Positions 1 through 11,470 of a DNA stretch of 64,000 nt are shown here, in pieces. The notes beneath the pieces were generated by a model, which saw only the letters and a list, made by a program, of their open reading frames with translations, had not been told where the DNA came from and ran no database searches. Within the stretch, counting starts at the first letter, position 1. Each line of letters opens with the position of its first letter. The stretch comes from Leptidea sinapis (Eukaryota > Arthropoda > Insecta > Lepidoptera > Pieridae). Position numbers and translations under genes: made by a program. The stretch spans positions 7,688,001-7,752,000 of the forward strand of contig NC_066309.1 in the NCBI RefSeq assembly GCF_905404315.1, written 5' to 3'.

Positions 1-2574
1 TGGACGTACTCTAGCTCACTATCCGTACTACGACCAACTAAACCACAAAATTCTCGAGCAGAACAATTAATTGATACAATGAACCTTTGTAACCTTAAAC
101 AGTTTAATAATATCCCTAACAATAATAATAGATACTTGGATTTAGTTCTCTCTTCTATTGAAACAATACAAGTTTCGGGAGGTGACCCCTTGACCAGACC
201 GGATTTGCATCACCCTGTATTGGTTATAGAGACTGGAAATAAATTTGTGAAGCCTCTACAGGATAAAGGAAAAGCACGCCTTAAATACTATGTGATACAA
301 ATGTTAATAATTGTATATATAAATTTTACAATATGCTGTTTAATATAATAAAAGAACATACTCCTTTTGTTAAATCTAAAAGCCAGGCATTTCCAGTTTG
401 GTTCAGTCCAGCCTTAAAACGTTGTTGTGTAAAAGAAAAACTTAAATATCACACTCTGTACAAAAAATATAAAAATCCGAGGGACTATGATACTTTTTCA
501 TTTTTGAGAAAAAGATATCATATTCTAACTAAGCATTGTTACAATAAATACATCACTTCCATTACAAATTCCTTAAAAGAAAACAGTGTTACGCCGTTCT
601 GGGCCTTCACTAAGAACAAAAAGGGCAGACCTGCTATTCCAAAAAATATAACTTATGGCAATCAAACTCAGTCGATGGTGAGGGGGTATGCAATTTATTC
701 TCCTCGTATTTTGGATCTGTTTATTCAACCCCTTCAAGATCTACTGAGATACACTTTGATTTTGCCAATAGCGATACTTTGGCTAATAATGTGATTACTG
801 AGGGGTAGGTGCGAGAAAAAATTAAAAATCTAAATAAGGATAAGTCAGCTGGACCCGACGGTACCCCCATGTTTCTAATTCACTGTGTGGATGAGATTAG
901 CAATCCAATGGCATTTTATTTAATAAATCTTTAACTACTGGAGTCTTCCCAGATGAATGGAAGAAAGCACACATTATTCCAATCTTTAAGAGCGGCGATA
1001 GAGCTTGCTGTGAAAATTATAGACCGATCAGTATCTTATCCGCTATGGCCAAGGTTTTTGAATCTCTTATATACAAATATATTTGCAATCACTTTCGACC
1101 ATTCCTCTCTGAACAGCAGCATGGATTTGTGAGAAATAGGTCTACCACTAACAACATACTGGTCTATACTACTTATGTACCGCCTTTTCAAATGGAGGAC
1201 AAGTTGATTCTATATACACAAATTTTTCTAAGGCCTTCGACAAGGTTGAGCATGGAATCTTGTTACACAAGCTACCTACGGAATTCACGGTAATTTACTC
1301 AGATGGATCTCTTCATATTTGACAAATCGTAGTCAATTAGTAGCGACCAAGGGCTTTCTATCGAGTCCAATTAAAGTCACTTCTGGAGTTCCTCAAGAAT
1401 CACACCTGGGTCCTTTATTTTTTGTCATTTTTATCAATGATCTAATCAAGAAGATTAAATGTCCATGCTTACTCTATGCTGATGATTTAAAAATTTATTA
1501 TAATATTGTTAATACCAAAGATTGCACGATTTTACAAAAGGATTTGACTGAATTAGCAAATTGGTGTAACATAAATAAAATGTCATTAAATATTTCCAAA
1601 TGTAGTGTTGTGTCTTTTTCAAGAAAAAAGCACAGAATATTTTTTGATTACACACTGTCAGGTCAAACACTTAATCGTAAATCAATCGTAAAGGATCTAG
1701 GTGTAGTTTTGACGATGAATTGACATTTCGACCTCACTATGAGAATATTATAGACAAAAGTAATAAGCTTCTCGGATTCATTTGTCGAGTTTCAAAGGAA
1801 TTTCACAACAATTTTTGTTTATTATATTTATTTAATACATTTATCAAAAGTACTCTAGAATATTGTTGTTGTATATGGTCTCCGTTTTACACTGTTCACA
1901 TTGATAGGCTTGAAAGTGTTCAAAATAAGTGTTTGAAAATATTATCATACAGAGAAGGCACAGGAAGGCTTCTTCATAACTATTGGGAGAGGCTAGCTGA
2001 ATACAAAAGTTTATCTTTGGAGGACAGAAGAAAGTATCGTGACTTATTGACTATTTACAAAATAATAAATTCCAATATTGACTCGCCCTATCTCGTTGAA
2101 TCGCTTAATTTTAACACTTTTCATAATTCCAAATCACAAAGGACATTTTCTCTGTGTGTGTACAAAAATAATACCTCGTATTATTGTGCACCCTTGTGCG
2201 TATGTGTAGATATTATAATGAATTATCTCATAAACATAAAAACCTAGACATATTTAGGCAAAGTTTGGCAGAATTCAAGAATATTGTCAAAAATAATATA
2301 TTTGAAATTATATTTATAATTATATGTAATCATTTTAAATGGTTTATGTTTAATATTTTTCGTTTTAGTTTAGTTTTTATGTTTATGCTATATTCAGATA
2401 CTAAAATTTTGTTACCTTTGTAAAAAGCATGCTGTGCACGCTATTAGTGAACTACAATACAGTTATGTAAATACACATATATATGTATATATATATATAT
2501 ATTGTATACTATATTATTTAATTCAAAATTTATTATAGTTTGTTTGTGTGCCTAAATAAATAAATAAGCCAAGA
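1..2574 (+). mobile_element. LINE-A: degenerate jockey-type non-LTR retrotransposon (end of endonuclease, reverse transcriptase, 3' end)
   Basis: Broken ORF2 of a non-LTR retrotransposon, 5' part missing at the window edge. The end of an APE endonuclease is visible near 130-230 (YLDLVLSS, then a DLHHP motif). A linker follows (333-660), then the RT entry motif DKSAGPDG (about 836-865), then RT blocks with KVFESLIYKYI (from 1051), SGVPQ and the catalytic YADD at 1475-1486. The C-terminal RT/thumb region runs to 2247. Several frameshifts and stops break the frame. One frameshift near 1704 separates the piece ending at 1723 from the next reading frame, which would otherwise continue as DDELTF. 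The 3' end is AT-rich and closes with a TAAA-type tail (2551-2570). This is a dead copy. The clade (jockey, CR1 or related) is inferred from RT motifs only. Confidence 0.85.
2472..2503. repeat. (AT)n microsatellite
   Basis: Short alternating AT/GT tract inside the 3' untranslated part of LINE-A. Simple repeat with no further information. Confidence 0.7.
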
Positions 2575-2676
2575 TCGTATTCACTATTAACTTCATTATA
2601 AAGTTTGCATGCTCTTATAAGAAAACTGTTCTGTCTATAATTACATTTTGCTGATTGTATTTCAAGTAGTGGTTCG

Positions 2677-2720
2677 TAAGCCAATCTGCTCTAGCAGTTC
2701 TGCTAAAGCAGATTGGCTTA
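2677..2720. repeat. 44-nt near-perfect hairpin palindrome
   Basis: TAAGCCAATCTGCT (2677-2690) is the exact reverse complement of 2707-2720. The interior also pairs: TAGCAG (2692-2697) with CTGCTA (2700-2705). The only break is the C/A mismatch 2691/2706, and the loop is 2 nt. It sits at the distal edge of the gypsy fragment, where integrase similarity stops. Confidence 0.8.
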
Positions 2721-3545
2721 CTTATTCTTTGACATTGAATACACGCTTTAATCGATTTCTCTACATCTATATTCATACCAGGCCAAAAAAAATGGTTTTG
2801 AGACCATCTTTAGGGTCGTACGTATACCTGGATGACTTAAACTATGAACACTATTTAAAGCAATTTTTCTAAAATGTTCGGTTATATAAGGCCTAATACG
2901 GCTTGACACTTCGCAATAAACTCCTTTTTTACAAGTGGGTAAATACATTTTCTTAAACTTAACATTATCGTCCCACGTTGCATCATATTAATCAAGTACT
3001 CGTCTTTCACTTGCGCGTCAACAAGTTCGTCGAAGTTGAGTACAGTCGGGCACACAATTGTTTCTAGACGTGATAAGGTATCGGCTACAATAATATCTTT
3101 ACCGCTAATATGCTGTATGTCGACCGTGAATTCACTTATAAAAAGTAATTGTCGCGTCCGTCTAGGCGTTCCTTTACTATCGTTACTTATTTTAGAAAAC
3201 GCATGACACAAGGGCTTATGATCTGTAATACCGTTAAAGGACGGCCTTCAAACAATTTTCTAAAATACTTTATGGCTTAAAAAATCGCTAACAACTCCCT
3301 ATCGTATGTAGAGTATTTTTGTTCGGTAGGAGAAAACTTTTTGGAAAAATATCCTATCCTTACCTTTAACTCGCTGTTGCAGAACCGCACCCATGCAGGT
3401 ATTAGAAGCGTCCGTCATCAAGGCGAGGGGTACATCTAAGAGTGGATGTGACAATGTGACGGCATTTTGAAGACCAATCTTACATTGCACAAAAGCATTA
3501 TCACTGTCGGCCTTCCAAATAATTTTCGATTTATCAATTTTCTTA
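2721..3545 (-). pseudogene. Ty3/gypsy pol fragment (RNase H to integrase zinc-binding region)
   Basis: On the minus strand the order is: end of RT/connection, RNase H, start of integrase. RNase H begins in 3490-3299 with a TDASNTCMGAVLQQ motif and ends in 3211-2882 with HISGKDIIVADTLSR, typical of Ty3/gypsy elements. The integrase N-terminal zinc-binding region follows (2948-2748), with a SHPGIRTT motif and a decayed continuation. Frames are interrupted and no LTR, gag, protease or integrase core is seen. The piece ends abruptly at 3545 where LINE-B sequence of the opposite strand begins. It is a non-functional relic. Lineage within Ty3/gypsy is not assigned. Confidence 0.82.
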
Positions 3546-5510
3546 GCGTTTACTAATCGACTCGCAGTGGCTGATGTCCAACACCTTGTTGGATTCGACG
3601 CTGCCGACTATCGTCGCAGGCGACTTCAACGGAAACACACGGCGTAGAACTCCAATATTGTGAGCCCAGATGGCAGACGCCTCCTGGACAACGCAGATCG
3701 CCACGGCTACGAGGTGCTTCGACCACAGGTCCCGACGTACTACCCGTACTGTGTAGCCCACATGCCAGACGTCCTCGACATAGCCGTCACGCGCGGCCTA
3801 GCTGCCGCACCATCGTTAGACGTCCTGGATGACCACCTCATCTCTGACCATATATACAAGTGATGATCGAGGAGAAGAGGAAGCTGTGAAGGCAATGGCA
3901 AAACCTGCGGTGCCCGAAGCTCGGCCGAGTCATACTGATTCCCAAGTAAGGCAAGAACATCATGCTGCCTGGGAGTAACCGTCCCATCACTCTTCTGTCC
4001 ACCACCTCGAAAGTCTTCGAGAAGCTACTGTTGCTGCACATCACGTCCCATCTTCAGCCACGCGACGAACAGTTCAGTTTCCGTGCCGAACACTCCACCA
4101 CTTTACAAGTGACAAGGGTACTGCACCACCTCGCTACCGCGTTCCAACAAGTGAGAGAAGTCTGTCGCAGTATTCCTCGATATGGAAAAGGCGTTCGATC
4201 GCGACTGGCACGTCGGCCTCGTGTACCAGCTGTCCACGTCTACTACTCCCCGCCGTTTACTGTGGCCACCTTTTTGGAAGACAGACGTTTTCAAGTGGCG
4301 GTTGAATACGCTCTGTCCACAGAGCGCCCCATCCGAGCTAGTGTGTCCCAGGGAAGCTACCTGTCGCCCGTCTGCTACAGCAGATACACGGACGACATTC
4401 CAGTCGCCGAGGGCGCCATTTTAGCGCTGTTTGCGACGACGTTCATTACCACCTCGCTGAATGCCCCGCATGCAGCGCTGAAGATGCAGCGAGCACTGGC
4501 CGCGCTTCCTACCTGGCTAAAGGATTGGAGACTCAAGGTCAACGTGGCGAAGACTCAGGCGATTTCCATCGGGCGGGCGCGCCTATTGCCGCCCCCGGTG
4601 TCACTCATGGGCGAGACCGTCGAATGGTCCCAGAAGGCAAAATACCTCGGTGTGACCATCAACAGGACCTACTCGATGCGGCCCCATGTGAAGAACGTGG
4701 TCGCCCAGACGTGTGCCGCACGCTATTTTCTCCGTCCCGTGCTGGCGTCCCACCTGCCTCTCCGTACGAAGTTGTACGTATACAAGGTTTGGTACGTATA
4801 CCGCTTGGTTTACGCTGACAAGCGAGACGGGTCGCACGCGACGGTCGCTGCGAGCGCAGCAGTCACTGACGCTCCGCATCATCTCCGGAGCACCACGCTT
4901 CTTACGGAATCAGGTCATCTCCAGAGACCTGCGCATGGAGAGCCTGGACGACTTCGTTTGTCGCCTGAGCACCTCGGTGTTTGCGCGTACCGATGGAGCG
5001 TGATCCCAGCATTTGCGTGGCATCGCGCCATACCATTTAGGACCTAAGAGGACATAAGAGGACTACCACTTGACCTAGTTTCCTAGGACCCGACTGCTTC
5101 CTCGCCGCTGGCTGAGGGGTGCTCAATGGTAACTACGGGCGGGCTCGATCTCGCTGAGCAGCGGGCGCAATCCAACCACGGACCTACCACCCTGCCGCAG
5201 TCCGCAGATGCTTGCGACACTACGCGGGCCGATCGCACTATAGCAGGATACCACCGCATATGACACCATGGACCAACCGGTCCTACCCAGTGCCCCGCCT
5301 GTAGTTGCAGGCGGCGTTTATACCACTGAAAGTTGCCATCGCCCCGAACAGTTACCCCGAGGCCCGTAAGGACCTACGCGGAAGACCCAGGTGGAACGGC
5401 ATTCACATCATATTAGTTTAATAAAACTATTGTAAAACTGAAATAAGCTTCTTTTAATTTAATTAAAATAAAAAATACATATTTCTTTTAAATATCTTGT
5501 TTTGAGATAT
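3546..5510 (+). mobile_element. LINE-B copy A: GC-rich non-LTR retrotransposon, internally deleted
   Basis: Degenerate ORF2. The end of the endonuclease is visible at 3550-3856 (PDVLDIAVTRG, ISDH). It is joined directly to the linker (YIQVMIEEKRK in copy B; decayed here) and then to RT motifs: RPITLLSTTSKVFEKLLLLH, a decayed palm and the thumb motif KYLGVTI. Compared with copy B at 19855, bases matching about 19987-20510 are missing at 3917/3918, removing the start of RT. The catalytic ADD box is also decayed, with TTFI where an aspartate pair is expected. GC content is visibly above the flanks. The 3' end runs into an RTE remnant at about 5511. Confidence 0.85.
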
Positions 5511-5511
5511 T

Positions 5512-5640
5512 TGTACTTACGTTTCGTGGATTACAAGATGGCCAAGAGTCAAAATCTATTAAACATGACTATCTCTGGACGGTATTAGAGGAACAAGGAG
5601 TTCAAGAAAAATGCATACTACATATAAAGATTATGCATAT
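5512..5640 (+). mobile_element. RTE-type LINE fragment (reverse transcriptase)
   Basis: A short piece translating to a SIKHDYLWTVLEEQGVQEK-like stretch, typical of the RTE RT palm just after the first aspartate motif. It abuts the 3' end of LINE-B, which appears to have inserted into it. In copy B the same RTE continues for almost 1 kb. Here it stops at about 5640, so this copy lost the rest by deletion. Confidence 0.72.
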
Positions 5641-6287
5641 GCATTGTCATGTTAGTGGTGCATTAACTAATTGTTTTTGTGCACTGATAATTGTTTGTAA
5701 ATAAAGGAATTATCAATCCCGTGGTAAACAAAAAATATGTCTTAAGCACTCAGAATTAGTGCTGGATTGATCCAACAATTCGCCCATACTACATATAAAC
5801 ATGCAAATTCAGTAAATCTGAATTAAACCTTTTCGAAGAGCCATTCTAAGTGATATCACAGTATCCTAAATTCTATCATCAGGGTACAAAGGTAATACGA
5901 GTATTACTATGTCACTCGACATCCGGCTTAATTTATAATGGCTGAGGACATGTTGTTCCCGAGTCATGTTAATACGAACGAAACACAGAACCAGTGGAGA
6001 CACTAACCGTATTATCACCGCAGCAATAGAACACTGCATAACTTTCGCCGCCAGTGATAACGTTATCTGGTTGCACGGAAAAGAGCACCCAGAGATTCAG
6101 CATGATGATCTGCAGTCTCACTACCACCCCGACTACTAACAGTCACAATACAATGAGGCGCGATACTGAGCAGACAACAATATGGATTTCGTTTGCAAGC
6201 TTCTCGTGGCAGTGGAATCATATTCAAATGAATCAAAATAAACTCGTTATACTTTTCTTATTCAGCATTTTATATCTCATTTTAATA

Positions 6288-6657
6288 TTTTTTTTTAAGG
6301 AATAGGAGGAGAAAGGAGCGTACGGGTCACCTGTTGTTAAGTGATCACCGCCGCCCACAATCTCTTGCAACACCAGAGGAATCACAGCGTTGCTGGCCTT
6401 TAAGGAAGGTGTACGCGCTTTTTTTGAAGGTACCCATATCGTATCGTCCCGGAAACACAGCACAAGGAACCTCATTCCACAGCTTTGTAGTACGTGGAAG
6501 AAAGCTCCTTGAAACTGTGGAGGACCGCCACACATCCAGATGGTGAGGATGATATCCTAACTTGTGGCGTGTCGTGCGAAGGTGGAATTCGGCGGCAGGA
6601 ATCAGGTTAAACAGCTCTTCGGAACACTCCCCGTGATAAATGCGAAGAAGACACACA
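6288..6657 (-). mobile_element. LINE-C 5'-truncated insertion
   Basis: Minus-strand copy of the 3' end of the LINE-C family (full copy at 38530-41910). It includes the end of ORF2 (minus-strand frame with RIYHGECSEELFNLIPAAEF and TTKLWNE motifs) and the short 3' tail with an A-run (T-run on plus at 6288). It interrupts the duplicated block: copy B has no LINE-C at the equivalent point near 23370-23490, so it arrived after the duplication. Confidence 0.9.
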
Positions 6658-7057
6658 TTTGAAAAATTTATAAACATAACAATCAAAGTTTGTGTATTAT
6701 ATTACAATCAGATTTTAAAAAAGGCGAGAGGATTGAGGAACTTTGCTTCTAACATGTTTTTCGTTTATCTTATTTAGTCTTTTATTAGAGGAGGTTATTG
6801 CCCCACCATCAGGGTTTGTGGAAATCATTAAGGTGATTTTTTTATGCTAGCTCGAGCCACTATTAAAATATAGCTTTTGTTACAATTAAAAAAAAGCCTA
6901 TTTTTCTTTTAATTCACGTTGCTATTTTTTCCTGAACAGTCAACTGACTTAAAAATTAAGAATATTTTGAACCAAGTTTGTCTTCAATGTGAAATTGTGT
7001 ATAGATTTATGGTCAACTCGAGGGTTGAACAAGACATTCCAAGATTTATGAAAAATT

Positions 7058-7116
7058 ATGCAAGAGAGCTCGGACGGAACCCGAGAGGTGGCGGGTTCGT
7101 GTCCCGCATCGTTCAT
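7058..7116 (+). repeat. tRNA-like repeat, 5' half decayed
   Basis: The second half of a tRNA-derived element: decayed anticodon arm, T-arm with GGGTTCGTGTCCC (B-box-like) and the closing CATCGTTCAT. The A-box half present in the duplicate at 23880 is lost. Not a functional tRNA. Confidence 0.7.
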
Positions 7117-8213
7117 AAATTTGTTTACAAATTTAATTTGTAACCACTAACAAATACAATACTAAAGTAATCAATCAATTTATTACTAGACAACACATCT
7201 AAGGATATAAATTGTGAATTCCCTTGACTCTCAAGAAGTTAGATGTTTAAGGAAATTAAATCAGTCTTTAAGTACTATTCAGTAGGAAAGATTGAGGACG
7301 TCACACCATTTTTTTAAAGATGATGTAAGAAAAATTAAGTAATCGATTTGGTAATTATGATATTAATATGTTCATTAATTACTATGAACCAATATTTGTA
7401 GCACAATTGAAGTATCGACTTAAATGTAATTTAATAAGTACATGACTATCTAATCGACCTGTCAAACGAGATGTTTGTGGCTAAATGACTATTAACTATC
7501 AATTTTGCACAGGATCCAGTAAAAGTCTTACTCAACTGCTGAAAGGGATTACCGGGCAGTATATATTTTAATTTTAATTGTAAGGACTTAGTGTTTGTGT
7601 GAAAATCAATTTAAGAATATTTGCCGTTTTAACATCTATTACTTGTGTATTACCGTTATAGTATTCAGTCCACTAGTCAATGTAATTTTGAAAACCGTAG
7701 ATGCAATCCGTTTCTTATTTGTTTCTCTTTCCAAAGTATGGCTACTAAGAATTTTAAATAGTTATATAGCTTCCTTTATATATAATAGGGTTATTGCTAC
7801 AATATTAAGTTAAGGATCTGCTATTTTAAAATTTATCTTTAATGTGTTTTCTTCTTCTGAATCGTACTTTCGTTTCTACCGTGAGTAAGGCGTGGATTTT
7901 TTTTTTTGAGAGGAGGAAATACAGTTCCGGGGCGTAAATATGTCGGACTCGAGTGTCCGGGTAAGCGGACACCCTATGGGAGTCGGTATGCCGACTAAAA
8001 CCTCCTCTATGCTGTTAGCCATGCTTTTACAGCGACATAGGACATGGGCCGTGGAGGCCGCAAAGACTACGCAACAACAGACGCGGGGCGTCTCCTAAGG
8101 AGACTCGAACCTCAGACCGGCTGTGTGCTTGTGGGATGGAGAGAGAATGAAAATGAAGATGAAGGATGAAAAGATGAGAAGAACACACTCGCTGGCGAGT
8201 GTGGTAATGTTAT

Positions 8214-8345
8214 GTGCAATGTATGTAAGTGTGTATGTATTGTGTTTATGAGTGTATGTATGTATGTTTGTATGTATGTAAGTAGTGTAAATGTTTGTGT
8301 GTATGTATGTTTGTGTTTGTGTCTGTTTGTGGAGTGTGTTTGTGA
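8214..8345. repeat. TGTA/TGTG-rich microsatellite in LINE-D 3'UTR
   Basis: Imperfect TGTATG/TGTG repeats expanded inside the 3' untranslated region of LINE-D copy 1. Copy 2 has only a short ACATA-rich stretch at the same place, so this is expansion of a seed within the element. Confidence 0.75.
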
Positions 8346-8623
8346 TTGTGTAAGTGGTGTATGTCAGTCCGTTAGTCAGTCCGTGAGTGAGTGTGAGTGG
8401 AGTGAAACGCTCACAGGACGAGGACTAACGTCTCGTCTAGTATCAAAAGAATGTGTGGTTTATCTAGGTTGCGGGCCGCTCGCCATCGTCAGAGTGACGA
8501 GTGCCAGTGGTTTGCGGCGGTTGACCGCGCCTACGCCTGCGAAGGCGGTGTGTGCGTGTCTGTGTCGGTGTTATGTCATCAGGGTCTACCGTGACGTGCC
8601 TGGGACGTCTAATTAGGCTGAGA

Positions 8624-10754
8624 CTATGGTGAAGGGGGTGTACCCACATGCCTTCCTAACCAGGATGTTGGGATGGTTAGGCGCCTTGTTAAAGAAGCGA
8701 TCTCTTTAAAGTGTTGAGCTATCGTCGGAAGCTCTAGATCGCGGTGAAGATCTACGTTTCGGATGAACCACGGGGCTCCGGTTGTCATGCGAGTGAATTT
8801 ATTTTGAACTAATTGAAAACGACGTAAGTAACTCGGTCGGGTGTGCGCGAACACGACGCTTGCGTATGACAGTATGGGCCGTACGATGGTTTTGTACAGC
8901 GTCACTTTGTGTTTGAGCGGAAGTTTACTTCGCCCACACACAAGTGGATAAAGGCGACTGAGAACAAATCGGGCTCTATTGCATACCGTATCGATATGTT
9001 TCTTGAAGTTCATATTGCTGTTGAACGTGACTCCTAAGTATTTGTAATCCTTCACCCACGGTATGGGTGTTTCATACAATTTTATAACGTCGGTCGGTTG
9101 TTTATAGCGCGGATGCTATTCGCGTTACCGAAGAGTACCGCTGCACTCTTGGTGGGGTTCACTTCCATCCGCCATTTTCTGAACCAGTTGCCTAGTTCAT
9201 CGACGGTGGCTTGAAGCACTTTAATGTTCTTGCTCAAGGTTGAGCGGTTGAAAAGAGCGGAGCCAAAGTAGAGTGCCGTATCGTCGGCGTACTGAGCGAG
9301 CTGGACACTCGGAAACTTGGGAATGACGCTCGTGAAGAGCGAGAAAAGAGTGGGAGAGAGGACTGAACACTGTGGCACGCCAGACCTGATGGGTCTGGGT
9401 GAGGATAGGGTGCCGTCTACTCGATATCGGAAGGAGCGATCTGTAAGGTAGGCTCGTATGATGCGCACGAGCCTGTCTGGCACTCCCAGTTGATACAGCT
9501 TAAATACTAAGCCGTTGTGCCTTTTATTAGAGGAGGTTATTGCCCCATCATAAGAGTCGCGGGCAGGATTTTAAGAACCCCCGGGGCCTTCTTGGAGTGA
9601 AGCTCCTTAATAATAAGCTTCACCTCTTCGTAAGAGGTGGGTTTTATTACATCACCTGAAGAGCTCAGAGTGAAGCGACGTTCAACTTCACGATCAACTT
9701 CGTCAACGTGAGTCGGGTCGGCTGCTGCATTTGGAGAGCACTGACTCTCGAGATTATCGGCGAGGCATTCAGCCTTCTCATCGTCATCGAGCGCCAGCTG
9801 CAGTCCCGGTCTATCCAAAGGAGGCATGACAGTGGGCGGTTCCTGTTTGAACGCGCGAGGCAGCTTCCAGAAAGCCACATGTGATGGCTTAAGGTTGCCG
9901 AGCAAGCGGTCCCAACGTTCGCCGCGGAGTTTCACGATACGTTCCCGTACCACCTGCTGTAGGTAGCGGAGGTGGCGCCTATTCTCGATCGACGGATACC
10001 TATCGTAAACTCTAGTGGCTCTGTGTTTCTGCGTGAGTAGGTCCCTGACGTCTGGCGGCAGGTTTAGGCGATGTGGTTGCATCGTCGGGACCTGCCTGGA
10101 GCAGGCCATGATCCTATTCTGTATGTGTGACTTCACATGAGAGATAGCTCTGTGAGCCGTGTCAACCGAGTCGATGACGTCCGGTATAAGGTCAAGGTCG
10201 TCGGACTGGATAGTCTCGAGATCCTTTTCCAGCCGTTGCCAGTCGATCACTGTTTTCGTCGGTGGTTGAAAGTTAACCGGTGGGCCTAGATTTAGGACGA
10301 CGGGCCGGTGGTCTGACTCTAATTCGTGAAAAACTTCGATTGAATTTACATTGAGCGTTACGTTTTTAAGTAACGCAACGTCTAGTATGTCGCATCGGTG
10401 CGCGACGATATCCAGATATCGTGTTGGTTCGCCAGGTGCTATTACTGAAAAGTTCAGCGTGCCTGTAAAATAATCTAATAAAATTGAGTTTCTATTTGTG
10501 GCTCTACTGTTCCAGCTGGAGTGTTTGGCGTTAAGATCGCCGCCCACTATGACTGCGGCCCCGTGGCCGAGTAATGCTTCGATATCTGTGTCTAATATTT
10601 GTTTGTTAGGCGGAAGATAAGCTGAAATAACAGTGATCGGCTGGTGATTCGCCATACTGACCCGGATGGCAGAGGCCTCGATGTTAGTGAGGACCGGAGG
10701 ATCGATAGGTATGCAGTGTAGAGACCTTTTAAAATAAATGAGGGTACCACCCAT
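8624..10754 (-). pseudogene. LINE-D ORF2 (endonuclease-reverse transcriptase), broken
   Basis: Read on the minus strand. 10754-9537 holds most of an APE endonuclease (GGDLNAKHSSWNSRA, then ESDHRPVVL), the linker, and the start of RT (PTSYEEVKLIIKELHSKKAP). A deletion follows: the RT fingers matching 33607-33975 of copy 2 are gone and replaced by about 25 bp of unrelated filler at 9521-9547. 9483-9082 restarts in the palm with SGVPQ (here followed by CSVLS) and the catalytic YADD. 9079-8624 is the thumb and C-terminus in another frame (KYLGVTFNS, RPSYLRR). The frameshift, stop codons and deletion make it non-functional. Confidence 0.88.
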
Positions 10755-10789
10755 ACGGGTGGTGCGATTGAAGAAGAGTATTTCTTCTC

Positions 10790-11470
10790 GGGCTTCCCTA
10801 CTTAGCCTTGTATCGTGTACGCTTAGCGCGCGGCCGCTAGTAAGTAGAACATCTTTTCTACTAGCCTTTTTTCTTCTTATTTCAACATTATGGATATCGT
10901 ATCCGAGGTTCTGGAGGGTGCAGAGAATGAATTTGGAATCATTTTTGAAATCGGAGATGGCCGCCTTGCAAATTTATGATTTCAATAATATGGATATCGA
11001 ATCCGAGGTTCCCGCGGATGCCGAAAACGAATTAGGGATCATTTTTGAAATCCATGATGGCCGCCGCACAAATTTATGATTTCAACAATATGGATATCGA
11101 ATCCGAGGTTCTCGAGGATGCAGAGAACGCATTTGGGATAATTTTTGAAATCCAAGATGGCCGCCGCGCAAATTTATGATTTCAACAATATGAATATCGA
11201 ATCCGAGGTTCTCGAAGTTGCAAGGAACGAATTTAGGATCATTTTTGAAGCCCAGTGTCTAAATGTGCCAATAAAATGTCACGAAATTGTGGGATGTTTT
11301 TATCAGGGAGAGGGAGATATAGACCCATTGAGTTAGAGTGAGAAAGGGCGAACGTAGCATGAAGCACATGGCACCACCAGTAAGTAGAACAACTTCGCTA
11401 CTAGCGTTGTATCATGCAGGTTTAGCTCGTGGCCGTGAGTAAGTAGAACATCTTACCTACTAGAGTTATA
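10790..11470 (+). repeat. Compound tandem repeat: four 100-bp units flanked by 59-bp-type units
   Basis: Four units begin near 10880, 10980, 11080 and 11180. The landmark TGGATATCG (TGAATATCG in the last) sits at 10891, 10991, 11091 and 11191, giving an exact 100-bp period. Each unit carries ATTTTTGAAATC and GATGGCCGCC. On both sides lies a second repeat containing GTAAGTAGAAC and CTACTAG (one unit left near 10839; two right at 11380 and 11439, 59 bp apart). As 100 is not a multiple of 3, the open frame at 10738-11079 shifts phase between units and is not a real protein repeat. Likely the core of an unclassified transposon. Confidence 0.85.

Larger units (their letters stand above)
3860..7770 (+). 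repeat. Segmental duplication, copy A
   Basis: Collinear with 19924-26380 in the same orientation. Matching blocks: LINE-B; the adjoining RTE piece (5512-5640); non-TE sequence 5640-6290 (matches 22905-23370); 6680-7000 (matches 23500-23820); the tRNA-like element; 7117-7320 (matches 23960-24150); and 7335-7770 (matches 25990-26375). Because homology continues for kilobases beyond the retrotransposon ends, this is duplicated chromosomal sequence and not two independent insertions. Copy A carries a private LINE-C insert at 6288-6657 and lacks about 0.85 kb of RTE present in copy B. The non-TE blocks hold no gene I can recognise. Confidence 0.85.
7897..10767 (-). mobile_element. LINE-D copy 1: 5'-truncated jockey-type retrotransposon
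   Basis: Minus-strand copy of the element at 31644-35535. The 3' A-run (T-run on plus) starts at 7897, and similarity to the other copy stops at about 10767, within the start of ORF2. The 3'UTR holds a hairpin (arms 7953-7959 and 7966-7972) also present in copy 2. It also holds a TGTA-type microsatellite at about 8214-8345. ORF2 remains are described separately. No clear target-site duplication was found. Confidence 0.9.

Noticed and set aside
8212..8616. 134-residue plus-strand frame rich in Cys and Val
   Set aside because: Translation of the TGTA/TGTG microsatellite and antisense of the LINE-D 3' end.
10738..11079. 113-residue plus-strand open frame with repeated MDIESEV-like text
   Set aside because: Arises from the 100-bp tandem units; the period is not a multiple of three, so reading frame changes each unit and no protein repeat is encoded.
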